The translations under genes were made by a program, and so were the position numbers. Of a DNA stretch of 64,000 bases, positions 20,269-29,239 are shown one piece after another. Origin of the DNA: Zoogloea sp. (GTDB lineage: Bacteria > Pseudomonadota > Gammaproteobacteria > Burkholderiales > Rhodocyclaceae); contig NZ_JAQVCN010000023.1 of the NCBI RefSeq assembly GCF_028689785.1, positions 1 through 64,000 of the forward strand, written 5' to 3'. The notes beneath the pieces were generated by a model. It was not told the origin of the DNA. It ran no database searches and was given only the letters and a program-made list of their open reading frames with translations. Within the stretch, counting starts at the first letter, position 1. Every line of letters starts with the position of its first letter.

Positions 20269-21207
20269 ATGCGGATCTTGCTGGTGGATGACTCCCGGGC
20301 CGTGGCAACGGTCATCGGGGCGCGCTTGACGACCATTGGTCACGACGTGATCTTTGCCGAGAACGGCGAGATGGCGCTGTCCCTTTTCCGGGATGCGCCG
20401 CCGGATCTGGTGCTGATGGACATAGAGATGCCGGTGATGAACGGTTTCGAGGCGGCCCAGCGGATCCGAGCCCTGGAGGCCAACCAAGACTGGGCATGGA
20501 CCCCGGTCATCTTCCTGACAGCTTCCGATACTCACGAAAATCTGGTGATGGCCATCGAGGCCGGAGGCGATGATTTTATTGCCAAATCCATGCCCGAGGC
20601 CGTGCTTGAGGCCAAGATGAAGGCGATGGCCCGCATCGCTGCCTTGCGTGCCCAGCTCTCCCGGGCCAACCGCAAGCTGGAGGCGCTGGCCAGCCATGAC
20701 GGTCTGACCGGCCTCTTCAACCGGCGCCACATGGATCTCCGCCTCGACAACCAGTGGGCCGAGGCGATGCGCCTGGAGGCGCCATTCGGCCTGCTGATGC
20801 TCGATGTGGACCACTTCAAGCGCTACAACGATCACTATGGCCATCAGGCAGGCGACGACTGCCTGCGGGCGATTGCCCGCATCCTTGCCGACGTGGGGGA
20901 CAAGGCCAATGCCGCAGGCCTGGCCCGCGGCGCGTTTGCGGCCCGTTACGGTGGGGAGGAGTTCTCGTTGATCCTGCCCGCTGTCTCCGCTGAAGGCTAT
21001 GCCAAAATCGCCCAGGCGGTGGTCACCGCGGTGCATGGCGCGGCCATTCCCCATGCAGGCAATGCCGAGTGGGGCGTCGTGACGCTGTCGGTCGGCGGAG
21101 CGCGCGTGGCCCGCGCGGAGGGCTCCCTGGTGCCCCTGTTCCGCACTGCGGATGCCAATCTCTATCAGGCCAAACGCAGTGGTCGCAACCGTGCCGAGCT
21201 GGGTTGA
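20269..21207 (+). CDS. Response regulator with GGDEF diguanylate cyclase domain
   Basis: 312 residues, PleD/WspR-like. The receiver domain (1-120) has the acidic pair VDDS, phosphoacceptor D51 (LVLMDIEMPVMNG) and switch Lys in FIAKSM. After a helical linker comes a GGDEF domain (about 145-312) with the substrate motif DVDHFKRYND and active-site RYGGEEF (228-232). Active-site residues are intact, so it should make cyclic di-GMP. The RxxD inhibitory site upstream of GGEEF reads RGAF, so product inhibition by that site is unlikely. No cognate kinase is adjacent. Confidence 0.93.
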   Translation: MRILLVDDSRAVATVIGARLTTIGHDVIFAENGEMALSLFRDAPPDLVLMDIEMPVMNGFEAAQRIRALEANQDWAWTPVIFLTASDTHENLVMAIEAGGDDFIAKSMPEAVLEAKMKAMARIAALRAQLSRANRKLEALASHDGLTGLFNRRHMDLRLDNQWAEAMRLEAPFGLLMLDVDHFKRYNDHYGHQAGDDCLRAIARILADVGDKANAAGLARGAFAARYGGEEFSLILPAVSAEGYAKIAQAVVTAVHGAAIPHAGNAEWGVVTLSVGGARVARAEGSLVPLFRTADANLYQAKRSGRNRAELG

Positions 21208-21216
21208 GCGGCGCTT

Positions 21217-21705
21217 TCAGTAGAGATAGGGGATCAGTTTGCGCACCCGTTGCCGGTAGGCCGCGTAAGCCGGAAAGCGGGCCATCAGCCAGGCTTCCTC
21301 GCGCCGTGACTTGATGTCGAAGAACACCAACAGCAGCCCGGTCCAGGCCAGGGTCAGCCAGCCCTGCACGAACAGCGCCCAGCCCAGGCCGGCAAGGATC
21401 AGACCGAAATAGATCGGGTGGCGTACCCACCCGTAGAGCCCCGTGTCCACCAACTGGCAATCATCGCGGGGATGAGGCAGGGGGGTGAGGTTGCGGCCCA
21501 GCCCGATGGCGGCGCGCGCCGAAATCAGCACCCCTACCACCGCCAATGCCAGCCCGCAGGCCGTGACCACGCTGTGGCTCGCCGCTGGCCACGGGGGCAG
21601 CATACCCTTGCCGGTCGGTCCTAACAGGATCAGCCCGAACAGCACCGCCTGCACGGCCACGTAACCCTCCCCGCGCCGGCCTTGCCACCAGGGAGGATGA
21701 TTCAT
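21217..21705 (-). CDS. Isoprenylcysteine carboxyl methyltransferase (ICMT/PEMT) family membrane protein
   Basis: 162 residues with about four membrane helices. The C-terminal family signature GLYGWVRHPIYFGLIL carries the conserved RHP for SAM binding. The late E-E motif (SRREEAWLMARFPAYAAYRQRV) is also present. Bacterial members methylate small or lipid substrates that are mostly unknown. The ATG at 21705 (MNHPPWWQG) is chosen over upstream extensions. It lies 24 bases downstream of the 104-residue gene, on the same strand and probably cotranscribed. Confidence 0.82.
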   Translation of the reverse strand: MNHPPWWQGRRGEGYVAVQAVLFGLILLGPTGKGMLPPWPAASHSVVTACGLALAVVGVLISARAAIGLGRNLTPLPHPRDDCQLVDTGLYGWVRHPIYFGLILAGLGWALFVQGWLTLAWTGLLLVFFDIKSRREEAWLMARFPAYAAYRQRVRKLIPYLY

Positions 21706-21728
21706 GCTTGGGGAGCTTCGCGGCGGGC

Positions 21729-22043
21729 TCAGCCGACCACGAAGCCGGGGACGTCGATGCGCACTGCCGGCCGGTCCAGCACCACGGCGACGCAGGCGGC
21801 AAACCGATTGGCCCATGCTCCACCCTGGGCAAAGCGCTGCTCGCCGCCATATTTGGCCACGTTGAGGATCACATCGAGGATGAGTACCTTGCCGACCGGG
21901 TTGCTGGGCGTGCATTCGAGCTCGTCGAATTCTTCCTGCAGCCATTCCCTGGCGGCCTCGTTGGACAGGTTGGCGATGTCGCTGGCGTGGACATTGAATT
22001 CGTATTCCCGATCGGCCCGGAATACGACGGTGAGGTGGTGCAT
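21729..22043 (-). CDS. Conserved-type hypothetical protein, 104 residues
   Basis: A soluble acidic protein starting MHHLTVVFRADREYEFNVHA. AGAGGAGAC before the ATG is a good ribosome site. Helical and beta segments alternate, with no signal peptide and no known motif. It is followed at 24 bases by the ICMT-family gene. Codon use fits the neighbours. I do not recognise a family. Confidence 0.65.
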   Translation of the reverse strand: MHHLTVVFRADREYEFNVHASDIANLSNEAAREWLQEEFDELECTPSNPVGKVLILDVILNVAKYGGEQRFAQGGAWANRFAACVAVVLDRPAVRIDVPGFVVG

Positions 22044-22156
22044 GCGTGTCTCCTCTTTATATTTTTTACCCTGATGCCCGCATTTTTCGGCGCCCGGCGG
22101 CCGGAATCAAGTAACCGATTGTTATCATCGGGCGCTTGTTCCAACGAAGCCTCCCC

Positions 22157-23419
22157 ATGACAGCATCTCCCTGGCGCGCCCTCGCCAACCGCCGCATGCT
22201 CATCTGTGTGCTGACGGGTTTTTCCTCGGGCCTGCCCCTCTATCTGCTGCTCAACCTGGTGCCTGCCTGGCTGAAAACGGAGGGCCTGTCCCTGAAGGCC
22301 ATTGGCGCCTTTGCGCTGATCCAGTTCCCCTATACCTGGAAATTCATCTGGTCGCCCTTTCTCGATCGCTATGCCTTGCCTCTGCTGGGGCGGCGGCGGG
22401 GCTGGATGGGTGCCACCCAGCTGGTGCTGCTGGGAGCCATCGCCTGGCTTGGCAGCCTTTCGCCCACCGCCGAGCTGGGGATGGTCATCGGCCTGACGGC
22501 CCTGATCGCTTTTCTGTCGGCAACCCAAGACATTGTGCTTGACGCCTACCGGCGCGAGCTGCTGCCGGAGATCGAGCTGGGCATCGGCAATGCCATCCAC
22601 GTGAACGCCTACAAGCTGGCCGGGCTGGTGCCAGGCTCCCTGTCCCTGGTGTTGGCCGACCATCTGCCCTGGCAGCAGGTCTTTCTGGTGACGGCCCTGT
22701 TCATGGCCCCCGGCCTGGCCATGACTCTGATGGTCAGGGAGCCGGCTGCTGCGGCCGGTGCTCCGCGCACGTTGCGGGATGCGGTGGTCGAGCCCTTCCG
22801 CGAGTTCTTCGGCCGCCACGGGGTGCAGTCGGCCCTGGTGGTGCTGGCCTTCATCTTCCTCTACAAGCTCGGCGACTCCCTGTGCACGGCTCTGGCCACG
22901 CCCTTCTATCTGGACATGGGCTTCTCCAAGACCGAGATCGGCCTGATCGCCAAGAACGCCGGGCTGTGGCCGAGTGTGGTCGGTGGTCTGCTGGGGGGGC
23001 TGTGGATGGTCAAGCTGGGCATCAACCGGGCCCTGTGGGTGTTCGGGGTGGTGCAGTGGGTGGCCATCTACGGCTTTGCCTGGCTGGCCTGGCTGGGACC
23101 GGCGGAGTCGGATACGGCCCGCCTGGGTGTGCTGGCGGTGGTCATCGGCCTGGAGGCGCTGGGGGTGGGGCTGGGAACCACGGCCTTCGTGGCCTACATG
23201 GCCCGCACCACTCATCCGGCCTACACGGCCACCCAGCTGGCCTTGTTCACCAGTCTGATGGCGGTGCCGCGCACCTTCATCAATGCCTCGGCCGGATGGC
23301 TGGTGGAGGCCCTGGGCTGGTACAACTTCTTCCTGTTGTGTGGCGTACTGGCCATTCCTGGCATGCTCCTGCTGTTCAAGGTGGCACCCTGGCATGAGCG
23401 TCCGGAAGGCAGCGCCTGA
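22157..23419 (+). CDS. ampG: AmpG-type muropeptide MFS transporter
   Basis: 420 residues with 12 predicted helices. AmpG imports anhydro-muropeptides for cell-wall recycling. Family features near the N-terminus are visible: CVLTGFSSGLPLYLLLNLVPAWL, FPYTWKFIWSPFLDRY, GRRRGW and the ATQDIVLDAYRREL block. It ends with a hydrophobic helix. The ATG at 22157 is chosen over one 21 bases upstream. The glycosylase gene follows 24 bases later, possibly cotranscribed. Confidence 0.9.
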   Translation: MTASPWRALANRRMLICVLTGFSSGLPLYLLLNLVPAWLKTEGLSLKAIGAFALIQFPYTWKFIWSPFLDRYALPLLGRRRGWMGATQLVLLGAIAWLGSLSPTAELGMVIGLTALIAFLSATQDIVLDAYRRELLPEIELGIGNAIHVNAYKLAGLVPGSLSLVLADHLPWQQVFLVTALFMAPGLAMTLMVREPAAAAGAPRTLRDAVVEPFREFFGRHGVQSALVVLAFIFLYKLGDSLCTALATPFYLDMGFSKTEIGLIAKNAGLWPSVVGGLLGGLWMVKLGINRALWVFGVVQWVAIYGFAWLAWLGPAESDTARLGVLAVVIGLEALGVGLGTTAFVAYMARTTHPAYTATQLALFTSLMAVPRTFINASAGWLVEALGWYNFFLLCGVLAIPGMLLLFKVAPWHERPEGSA

Positions 23420-23443
23420 TCCCCTCCTCCCTACCCCGTACCC

Positions 23444-24160
23444 ATGACGCCCCTCGAAACTGCCGCCCGTACCCTTTCCGAGACCCTCGACAGCATGCGC
23501 TTCGCGTCGCCGGTATCTCATGTCTATAACCCGCTGACCTATGCCTGGGCCCCCAACGCGGCCTATCTCCAGCGCTATGGGCAAGGGCGCAAGCGGGTGG
23601 TGTTCGTGGGCATGAATCCGGGGCCCTTCGGCATGGTCCAGACCGGCGTGCCCTTTGGCGAAATCGCCGTTGTGCGGGATTGGATGGGGATCGAGGCGAA
23701 AGTCCTGAAGCCCGTCGTCGAGAACCCCAAGCGCCCCATCGAAGGCTTTGCCTGTGCCCGCTCGGAGGTGAGTGGCCGGCGCCTGTGGGGCCTTTTCGCC
23801 GAGCGCTTCGGTACGGCCGAGGCCTTCTTTGCCGAGCATTTCGTGGCCAATTACTGCCCGCTGGCGTTTTTTGAGGGGGGGCGCAACCTTACCCCTGACA
23901 AGCTGCCGGCAGTGGAGCAGGGGCCCTTGCTGGCGGCCTGTGACCGCCATCTGCGTCAGGTTGTCGAGATCCTGCAGCCCGAGTGGGTTATCGGCGTGGG
24001 GGCCTGGGCCGAGCAGCGGGCCCGTCAGGCCCTGGTCGGTTTGCCTCTGCAGGTGGGGCGGGTGCTGCACCCCAGCCCGGCGAGCCCGGCGGCCAATCGG
24101 GGCTGGAGCGAGGCCGCCAGCCGCCAGCTGGCGGAGCAGGGGGTCTGGGAAAGGGCTTGA
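23444..24160 (+). CDS. SMUG1-type single-strand-selective uracil-DNA glycosylase
   Basis: A 238-residue base-excision repair enzyme of UDG family 3. Motif 1 is GMNPGPFGM, with Asn rather than Asp as the catalytic residue, typical of SMUG1. Motif 2 is the HPSP-S-P-AANRGW loop near the C-terminus, with the conserved His. FVANYCPLAFF lies between. Full length for the family. It removes uracil and oxidised pyrimidines such as 5-hydroxymethyluracil. Confidence 0.9.
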   Translation: MTPLETAARTLSETLDSMRFASPVSHVYNPLTYAWAPNAAYLQRYGQGRKRVVFVGMNPGPFGMVQTGVPFGEIAVVRDWMGIEAKVLKPVVENPKRPIEGFACARSEVSGRRLWGLFAERFGTAEAFFAEHFVANYCPLAFFEGGRNLTPDKLPAVEQGPLLAACDRHLRQVVEILQPEWVIGVGAWAEQRARQALVGLPLQVGRVLHPSPASPAANRGWSEAASRQLAEQGVWERA

Positions 24161-24210
24161 CCACCGAAGGCCGGTCATGAGGTAACCGGGTGATGCGGCT
24201 TTCCGTTGCA

Positions 24211-24265
24211 CGATCACGGGGCCGTGGCCCCACCGATTACTTTTTCCCGGAGCGCCCCGTGATCG
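24211..24265 (-). terminator. Long inverted repeat overlapping the phasin stop codon
   Basis: CGATCACGGGGC (24211-24222) and GCCCCGTGATCG (24254-24265) are perfect 12-base inverted repeats 31 bases apart. They span the phasin stop (24237-24239) and the last eight sense codons. The loop contains its own GGGGCC/GGCCCC pairing. It could act as a terminator or mRNA-stabilising 3' hairpin; no T-run follows. Confidence 0.45.
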
Positions 24266-24734
24266 AGGCGTCTACTTGTCGGGCCATTTCCAGCATGTAG
24301 TTGCGTGAGTTGGTGGCGGCATCAAGCATGGTTCGAACCACGTCCACCATCATCATTCCTCCTGCGGAGGCATAGGCTTCCGGAGTGTTCCGGCTGGTAA
24401 TCGCGTCCTCCTGTACGCTGGAGCGGGCCTTGAGCAGCCCGGAGAGTTCATTCTGGTTCTCGGCGATCACCTCGTTGAAATCCACCGCATAGCCTACCGT
24501 CTGCTGGATCAGTTTGTGGGCGATCTCGGACTGGGTTTCGCAGAAGTCCGGCACGTCCTTGGCACTCATCACCGCCTTGATGCCCGATACGTTGCTTTCC
24601 ATGATCGACTGGGTGGCTCTGAGGTTCAGCGCGATCAGGCGTTGGGCACACACGAAGGTGCCTTCGTAAAGTGCCCGCAGGGCATCGATGTTGTCCTTGC
24701 CCGACGAAGCGAGCAGTTGCTGGAGCGTGAGCAT
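24237..24734 (-). CDS. Phasin family protein
   Basis: 165 residues, mostly amphipathic helix without a signal peptide. The layout fits polyhydroxyalkanoate granule-associated phasins: N-terminal hydrophobic patch, ANLRATQ-like centre (ALNLRATQSIMESN) and helical C-terminus ending in basic residues. Phasins coat PHA granules and limit their size. No PHA synthase gene is in the window. The gene diverges from the histidine kinase at 24956. GGAGGTCTCCC precedes the ATG. Confidence 0.82.
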   Translation of the reverse strand: MLTLQQLLASSGKDNIDALRALYEGTFVCAQRLIALNLRATQSIMESNVSGIKAVMSAKDVPDFCETQSEIAHKLIQQTVGYAVDFNEVIAENQNELSGLLKARSSVQEDAITSRNTPEAYASAGGMMMVDVVRTMLDAATNSRNYMLEMARQVDASITGRSGKK

Positions 24735-24955
24735 GGGAGGTCTCCTGTCCGATGAGGCATGAGCCGGCGTGCCGTCCGGTGTCGAGGGGCCAAAGCCGGC
24801 CCAGACCCATACCTTAAGCGCTCTGCCCCAGGGCGTAGTTGCCCACCGTCAAAAGTCGGCTTGATGGGAGGGGGTGCATGGTCGTTTCGTCCGGGGTCAG
24901 TTTGCCGGCGCTGCCGCCGTTATATGTGCCTGGATTCCGTGATGGTCATCCGCCC

Positions 24956-26518
24956 ATGCCCGCTTCTCCACCGCTTCGCCCGGCCAAGCTCCATTCGATT
25001 CCCAAGCTCATCCGCTTGCGGGTCTGGTGGTTACTGCCCCTGGCGGTGTGGGCGGCGGTGGTGATGGCTTCGCTGGAGTTGCAGATCACGGAGATTCGCG
25101 AGCAGTCCATCCGGGTGGCGATCGAAGGGGCGCGCAACATGTTTCGCATGGTCATGCTGACCCGCAACTGGAATGCCGGCCATGGGGGCGTGTATGTGCC
25201 GGTCACGCCGGACACCCAGCCCAATCCCTACCTGGAACATGCCCGGCGGGACGTGATGACCACCGACGGGGTGGCCATGACCATGATCAACCCGGCCTAC
25301 ATGACCCGGCTGATCGCCGGTATGGCGGCGTCGGACGGAGGCGTGGAGTTTCGTCTGACCAGCCTGAAGCCGATCCGGCCGGCGAATCTGGCCGATGACT
25401 GGGAGCGCCGCTCCCTGGAAGCCTTCGAGCGGGGTGTGGCGGAGACCATGGGCACCGAGGATGGTCCGCGGGGCTCCATGCTGCGCTACATGGCGCCCCT
25501 GCGCGTGCAGGAAAGCTGCATGACCTGCCACGCAAAGCAGGGCTACAAGGTCGGCGATGTGCGCGGGGGTATCAGCGTCTCTCAGGGCTATGCCCCCATT
25601 GCGGCGGCCACCCGCGACGGCATCCGGCAGACCGTGCTGGCCCACGGCGTGGCTCTGCTGGTGGTGACGGCCGTGGGCTGGGGCCTGCTGGAGCTGCTGC
25701 GTCGGCGCTGGTTCGAACTGGCCGGCAAGATCGGCGAACTGGAGGAGGCACATGGGCAACTGCTTCAGTCCGAGAAGATGGCATCCATCGGCGTGCTGGC
25801 GGCGGGCATTGCCCACGAGATCAACAACCCGGTTGGGTTCGTCAATTCCAACCTGGGAGCCCTGAAGGGCTACAACGAGACCATGGTCGGTCTGCTGGAG
25901 GCGTGCCGGGCCGGCACGGCCACGGAGGCGGATTTTATTGCGGCGGACTTCGACTACATCAAGGCGGATAGCGTCGACCTTGTCCGCGAGTCCCGCGATG
26001 GCCTTGATCGGGTGCGCAAGATCGTTGCCGATCTGAAGGACTTTTCCCGCCTGGACAGCGCCGAATGGCAGGAGGCCGACCTGAATGCCGGTATCGAATG
26101 CACCCTCAACGTGGTCTGGAACGAGATCAAGTACAAGGCCGAGGTGGTGCGCCAGTACGACGCCGAACTGCCGCGGGTGCCTTGCCTGCCCGCCCAGATC
26201 AACCAGGTGGTGATGAACCTGCTGGTCAACGCCGCCCAGGCCATCGAGGGGCGGGGCGTCATCACCGTGCGCAGCGGGCATGATGCCGACCAGGTCTGGA
26301 TCGAGGTGGAGGACAGTGGCAAGGGCATGCCTCCGGAGGTGCAGGCGCGGATCTTCGACCCCTTCTACACCACCAAGCCGGTCGGCAAGGGAACGGGGCT
26401 GGGCTTGTCCATCTCCTACGACATCGTCAGCAAGCACGGTGGCCGCATCGATGTTCGCAGCGAGCCGGGGCGTGGCAGCATCTTTCGGGTGTGGCTGCCG
26501 CGCCAGGCCCAGGGTTGA
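24956..26518 (+). CDS. Sensor histidine kinase with heme-binding DUF3365 periplasmic domain
   Basis: 520 residues. The first membrane helix is about 22-40. A periplasmic DUF3365/Tll0287-like domain follows with a c-type heme motif CMTCH (188-192). A second helix (about 225-247) leads to a coiled coil, an H-box with H287 (GIAHEINNPVGF), and the ATPase N, G1 (EDSGKGMPPE) and G2 (GKGTGLGLS) boxes. The heme site suggests sensing of redox state or a gas such as NO or oxygen. No response regulator is adjacent. The start at 24956 is chosen because it gives a short cytoplasmic leader; ATG 24878 is an in-frame alternative. Confidence 0.87.
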   Translation: MPASPPLRPAKLHSIPKLIRLRVWWLLPLAVWAAVVMASLELQITEIREQSIRVAIEGARNMFRMVMLTRNWNAGHGGVYVPVTPDTQPNPYLEHARRDVMTTDGVAMTMINPAYMTRLIAGMAASDGGVEFRLTSLKPIRPANLADDWERRSLEAFERGVAETMGTEDGPRGSMLRYMAPLRVQESCMTCHAKQGYKVGDVRGGISVSQGYAPIAAATRDGIRQTVLAHGVALLVVTAVGWGLLELLRRRWFELAGKIGELEEAHGQLLQSEKMASIGVLAAGIAHEINNPVGFVNSNLGALKGYNETMVGLLEACRAGTATEADFIAADFDYIKADSVDLVRESRDGLDRVRKIVADLKDFSRLDSAEWQEADLNAGIECTLNVVWNEIKYKAEVVRQYDAELPRVPCLPAQINQVVMNLLVNAAQAIEGRGVITVRSGHDADQVWIEVEDSGKGMPPEVQARIFDPFYTTKPVGKGTGLGLSISYDIVSKHGGRIDVRSEPGRGSIFRVWLPRQAQG

Positions 26519-26555
26519 GTGCTTGGCCCCCTTTGGCTGGCCCGTGCGGATACAA

Positions 26556-26590
26556 AAAAGCCCCTGGCGTTTCCGGCAGGGGCTTCGGGG
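26556..26590. terminator. Bidirectional terminator between kinase and infA
   Basis: AAGCCCCTG (26559-26567) and CAGGGGCTT (26577-26585) form a 9-bp stem with a 9-base loop. An A-run (AAAAAA) on the left gives a T-run for the minus-strand infA transcript. It lies between the convergent stops at 26518 and 26599. Confidence 0.8.
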
Positions 26591-26598
26591 CGTGTCGC

Positions 26599-26862
26599 TC
26601 AGTAGCGACGCGGGGCCGGCGACGGTGCGCCACCGGGGCGTGCCGGCAGGTGGCGGAAGGTGATGCGGCCCTTGGAGAGGTCGTAGGGCGACATTTCGAG
26701 GGTCACTTCATCACCGGCGATGATACGGATGTGGTTCTTCTTCAGCTTTCCGCCGGAGTAGGCGATCAGAGTGTGGCCGTTGTCGAGGGTGACGCGGTAA
26801 CGGCCGTCGGGCAGCACTTCGGTGACGCTGCCATGCATTTCAATCAGTTCTTCCTTGGCCAT
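26599..26862 (-). CDS. infA: Translation initiation factor IF-1
   Basis: 87 residues. The S1/OB fold is evident: [65 protein letters not shown]-1 occupies the ribosomal A site during initiation. It is longer than the usual 72 residues because of a Pro/Arg tail ([16 protein letters not shown]), as in the stand-alone second IF-1 of betaproteobacteria. The start MAKEEL (26862) follows AAGGAGCCCGAC. The upstream extension to 27048 is rejected. Confidence 0.92.
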   Translation of the reverse strand: MAKEELIEMHGSVTEVLPDGRYRVTLDNGHTLIAYSGGKLKKNHIRIIAGDEVTLEMSPYDLSKGRITFRHLPARPGGAPSPAPRRY

Positions 26863-27135
26863 GTCGGGCTCCTTGTGGGTGGCCGGGTGGCGTCCCTTTG
26901 TGGGGCGTGTCGGCCGCGGCCCGCCACCGCCGTGGTGGGCCAGTTTGCGCCGAGGCCTGAAGGGGCGATGGCGATCGAATGTCGGCTCTTTTGTTCGGCG
27001 GGCCGGCGACGGGTGCCCACGAACAGGATCGCAGGCGAAGATGAACACAGTTGTATTGCTGCCTGATGCGTAGAGTTTCCTCTTGATGCACCAAAAAACA
27101 AGGCCACCGCGTTGGGTGGCCTTGTCTCTGCAATC

Positions 27136-27211
27136 TGGTGGGTTGTGAGTGGCTCGAACACTCGACCTACGGATTAAGAGTCCGCTGCTCTACCAACTGA
27201 GCTAACAACCC
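27136..27211 (-). tRNA. tRNA-Lys (CTT)
   Basis: The minus strand folds as a 76-base cloverleaf including an encoded CCA: acceptor GGGTTGT/ACAACCC with discriminator A, D-arm GCTCAGTTGGTAGAGC, anticodon loop in GGACTCTTAATCC with anticodon CTT, and T-arm with GTTCGAGC. It decodes AAG. Confidence 0.95.
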
Positions 27212-27249
27212 ATTCTTACAGGAGCCGGTATTTTAGCCCCACCAACGTC

Positions 27250-27325
27250 TGGTGGGTCGGGCGAGATTCGAACTCGCGACCAACGGATTAAAAGTCCGCT
27301 GCTCTACCGACTGAGCTACCGACCC
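27250..27325 (-). tRNA. tRNA-Lys (TTT)
   Basis: A minus-strand 76-base cloverleaf with encoded CCA: acceptor GGGTCGG/CCGACCC with discriminator A, D-arm GCTCAGTCGGTAGAGC, anticodon loop in GGACTTTTAATCC with anticodon TTT, and T-loop GTTCGAATC. It decodes AAA (and AAG by wobble). It lies 38 bases upstream of the CTT gene in transcription order. Confidence 0.95.
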
Positions 27326-27365
27326 CCCGGAAGAGACGCGCATTATAGCCCTACCAAAAATTACG

Positions 27366-28472
27366 TCAAGCGTTTCGTAGCTGAATTTTTATCGACAGGC
27401 TGGCGCCCGCCACAATTGCGGCTACCGTGAGGCCTGCGCCGAGGGCTAGAGTGGACAATCCGCTCAGCCCCTGGCCAATGGTGCAGCCCAGGGCGGTGAC
27501 GCCACCAAAGCCCATCAGCATGGCGCCGACGAGGTGGCGGACGAGGTCGGGGGCGTCACGAAAGCTCTCGATCCGGAAGCTGCGGCCGAGCAGCGCGGCC
27601 AGCAGGGAGCCGGTAATGACGCCCAGCGTCAGGGCGATGCCCAGGGTGACGCTACGGCTCTTGTCGGTCCATAGCATCAGCAGGTCAAGGCTGTAGGCAA
27701 GGGGGGCAACGAAGCTGAGGGATTCCATGCGCCCGCTGTTGGTGGCCAGGAAGGCCGGTTCGAGGGTCTCCGGGTCTTCGGGCAGGTAGCCCAGGTAGCC
27801 GCTCAGGGCCCAGCCCGCCACGATGGTGGCGCCGATGACCAGGCTGCCGAACAGGGGGGCGGGGCGCCACATCTCGCGGCCGGATAGGGCGAACAGGCCG
27901 AGGCTGCCGGCGGCTACCACGGCACAGGCCAGCCACGCACTGCGAATGTCGAGCGTAAAACGGGCAGCGACCAGGGTTGGGAGATCCTGGTGGGTGTCGA
28001 GTTGCACGACGACAGGGTCCAACCAGGTGCTGCGCCAGCCGCCGAACAGGCCGCGGAGGGTCATGTAGGCGGACAGGCCGAGGAAGACGAAGACCACCAG
28101 TGATTTGAGGTTGCCGCCCCCAAGGCGCACCAGAGTCTTGGCGCCACAGCCGGAGGCGAGGGTCATGCCGATGCCGAAGAGGGCGCCGCCGACAATGTGG
28201 GACAGCCAGGGCAGGCGGGCGCTGGTGTAGATGGAGCCATGCACGTCGATCAGCCCGTTCATCTGCAGCGCGGTGGTGCCCGCGATGGCTGTGGCGGCAG
28301 CCAGGGCCCACATGCGCAGACGGGTCCAGTCTTCCATGATGAGAATGTCGGCGATGGCCCCCATGGTGCAGAAGTTGCTGCGCTGGGCGGCCAGGCCGAA
28401 CACGCCGCCAATGGCAAAAGCCAGCCAGGCCAGGGTGGCTGGGCCGAGGGGGAGGGGCGTGCTGGCGTCCAT
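27366..28472 (-). CDS. YeeE/YedE (DUF395) family sulfur-compound transporter
   Basis: 368 residues with about 9-10 helices. The family (TsuA/YeeE) moves thiosulfate or related sulfur species through the membrane using conserved Cys. The three Cys motifs are present: RSNFCTMGA, ASGCGAKTL and LGCTIGQGLSG. The full two-repeat length is kept. No TusA/YeeD gene lies next to it. The ATG at 28472 (MDASTPLPLG) is chosen; the frame upstream overlaps queC. It sits 14 bases after queC and may share the queE-queC transcript. Confidence 0.88.
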   Translation of the reverse strand: MDASTPLPLGPATLAWLAFAIGGVFGLAAQRSNFCTMGAIADILIMEDWTRLRMWALAAATAIAGTTALQMNGLIDVHGSIYTSARLPWLSHIVGGALFGIGMTLASGCGAKTLVRLGGGNLKSLVVFVFLGLSAYMTLRGLFGGWRSTWLDPVVVQLDTHQDLPTLVAARFTLDIRSAWLACAVVAAGSLGLFALSGREMWRPAPLFGSLVIGATIVAGWALSGYLGYLPEDPETLEPAFLATNSGRMESLSFVAPLAYSLDLLMLWTDKSRSVTLGIALTLGVITGSLLAALLGRSFRIESFRDAPDLVRHLVGAMLMGFGGVTALGCTIGQGLSGLSTLALGAGLTVAAIVAGASLSIKIQLRNA

Positions 28473-28486
28473 GGTCGGACCGGTGG

Positions 28487-29170
28487 TCAGCGGTAAGGGG
28501 TCGGGTCGGCCACGCCTGCGGCCTCGAAGCCTGCCCGGCGTAGCCGGCAGGCGTCGCACAGGCCGCAGGCGCGGCCCTCGTCGTCCGCCTGGTAGCAGGA
28601 CACAGTGAGGCTGTAATCCACGCCCAGGGCGGTGCCGCGGCGGATGATGTCGGCCTTGGAGAGGTCGATCAGAGGGGCGTGGATGTGCAGCTTGTGGCCC
28701 TCCACGCCAGCTTTGGTGGCCAGATTGGCCATGGCTTCGAAGGCGTTGATGAAGGCCGGGCGGCAGTCGGGGTAGCCCGAGTAGTCCACTGCATTGACGC
28801 CCACGTAGATGTGGTCAGCCTCCAGCACCTCGGCCCAGGCCAGGGCAATGGACAGCATGATGGTGTTGCGGGCTGGTACGTAGGTGATCGGAATGCCGCC
28901 CTCCAGGCCGTCGGTGGGGACCGCCAGGGCCGGGTCGGTGAGGGCGGAGCCGCCGAACTGGCCCAGGTCCACGTGGGCGACCCGGTGGGCACTGGCGCCG
29001 AGGGCCTTGGCCACGCGTTGGGCAGCGGCGAGCTCAGCGGCATGGCGCTGGCCGTATTCGACCGACAGGGCGTAGGCATCGAAGCCTTCGGCGCGAGCGA
29101 TGGCCAGGCAGGTGGCGGAGTCAAGCCCGCCCGAGAGCAGGACGAGGGCGCGGGGGCGTGGGGTAGTCAT
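28487..29170 (-). CDS. queC: 7-cyano-7-deazaguanine synthase
   Basis: QueC converts 7-carboxy-7-deazaguanine to preQ0 with ATP and ammonia in queuosine synthesis. The 227 residues show the PP-loop [11 protein letters not shown] at the N-terminus, the middle [16 protein letters not shown], and the C-terminal zinc site with four Cys ([17 protein letters not shown]). Full length. It lies next to queE, which makes its substrate. Confidence 0.96.
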   Translation of the reverse strand: MTTPRPRALVLLSGGLDSATCLAIARAEGFDAYALSVEYGQRHAAELAAAQRVAKALGASAHRVAHVDLGQFGGSALTDPALAVPTDGLEGGIPITYVPARNTIMLSIALAWAEVLEADHIYVGVNAVDYSGYPDCRPAFINAFEAMANLATKAGVEGHKLHIHAPLIDLSKADIIRRGTALGVDYSLTVSCYQADDEGRACGLCDACRLRRAGFEAAGVADPTPYR

Positions 29171-29239
29171 GATTTCTCCGGTGTTTCGGAAAATAGTAAC
29201 GTCGACCAGCCGTCGACGGAGTGATGCGCTGGGCGCTTC

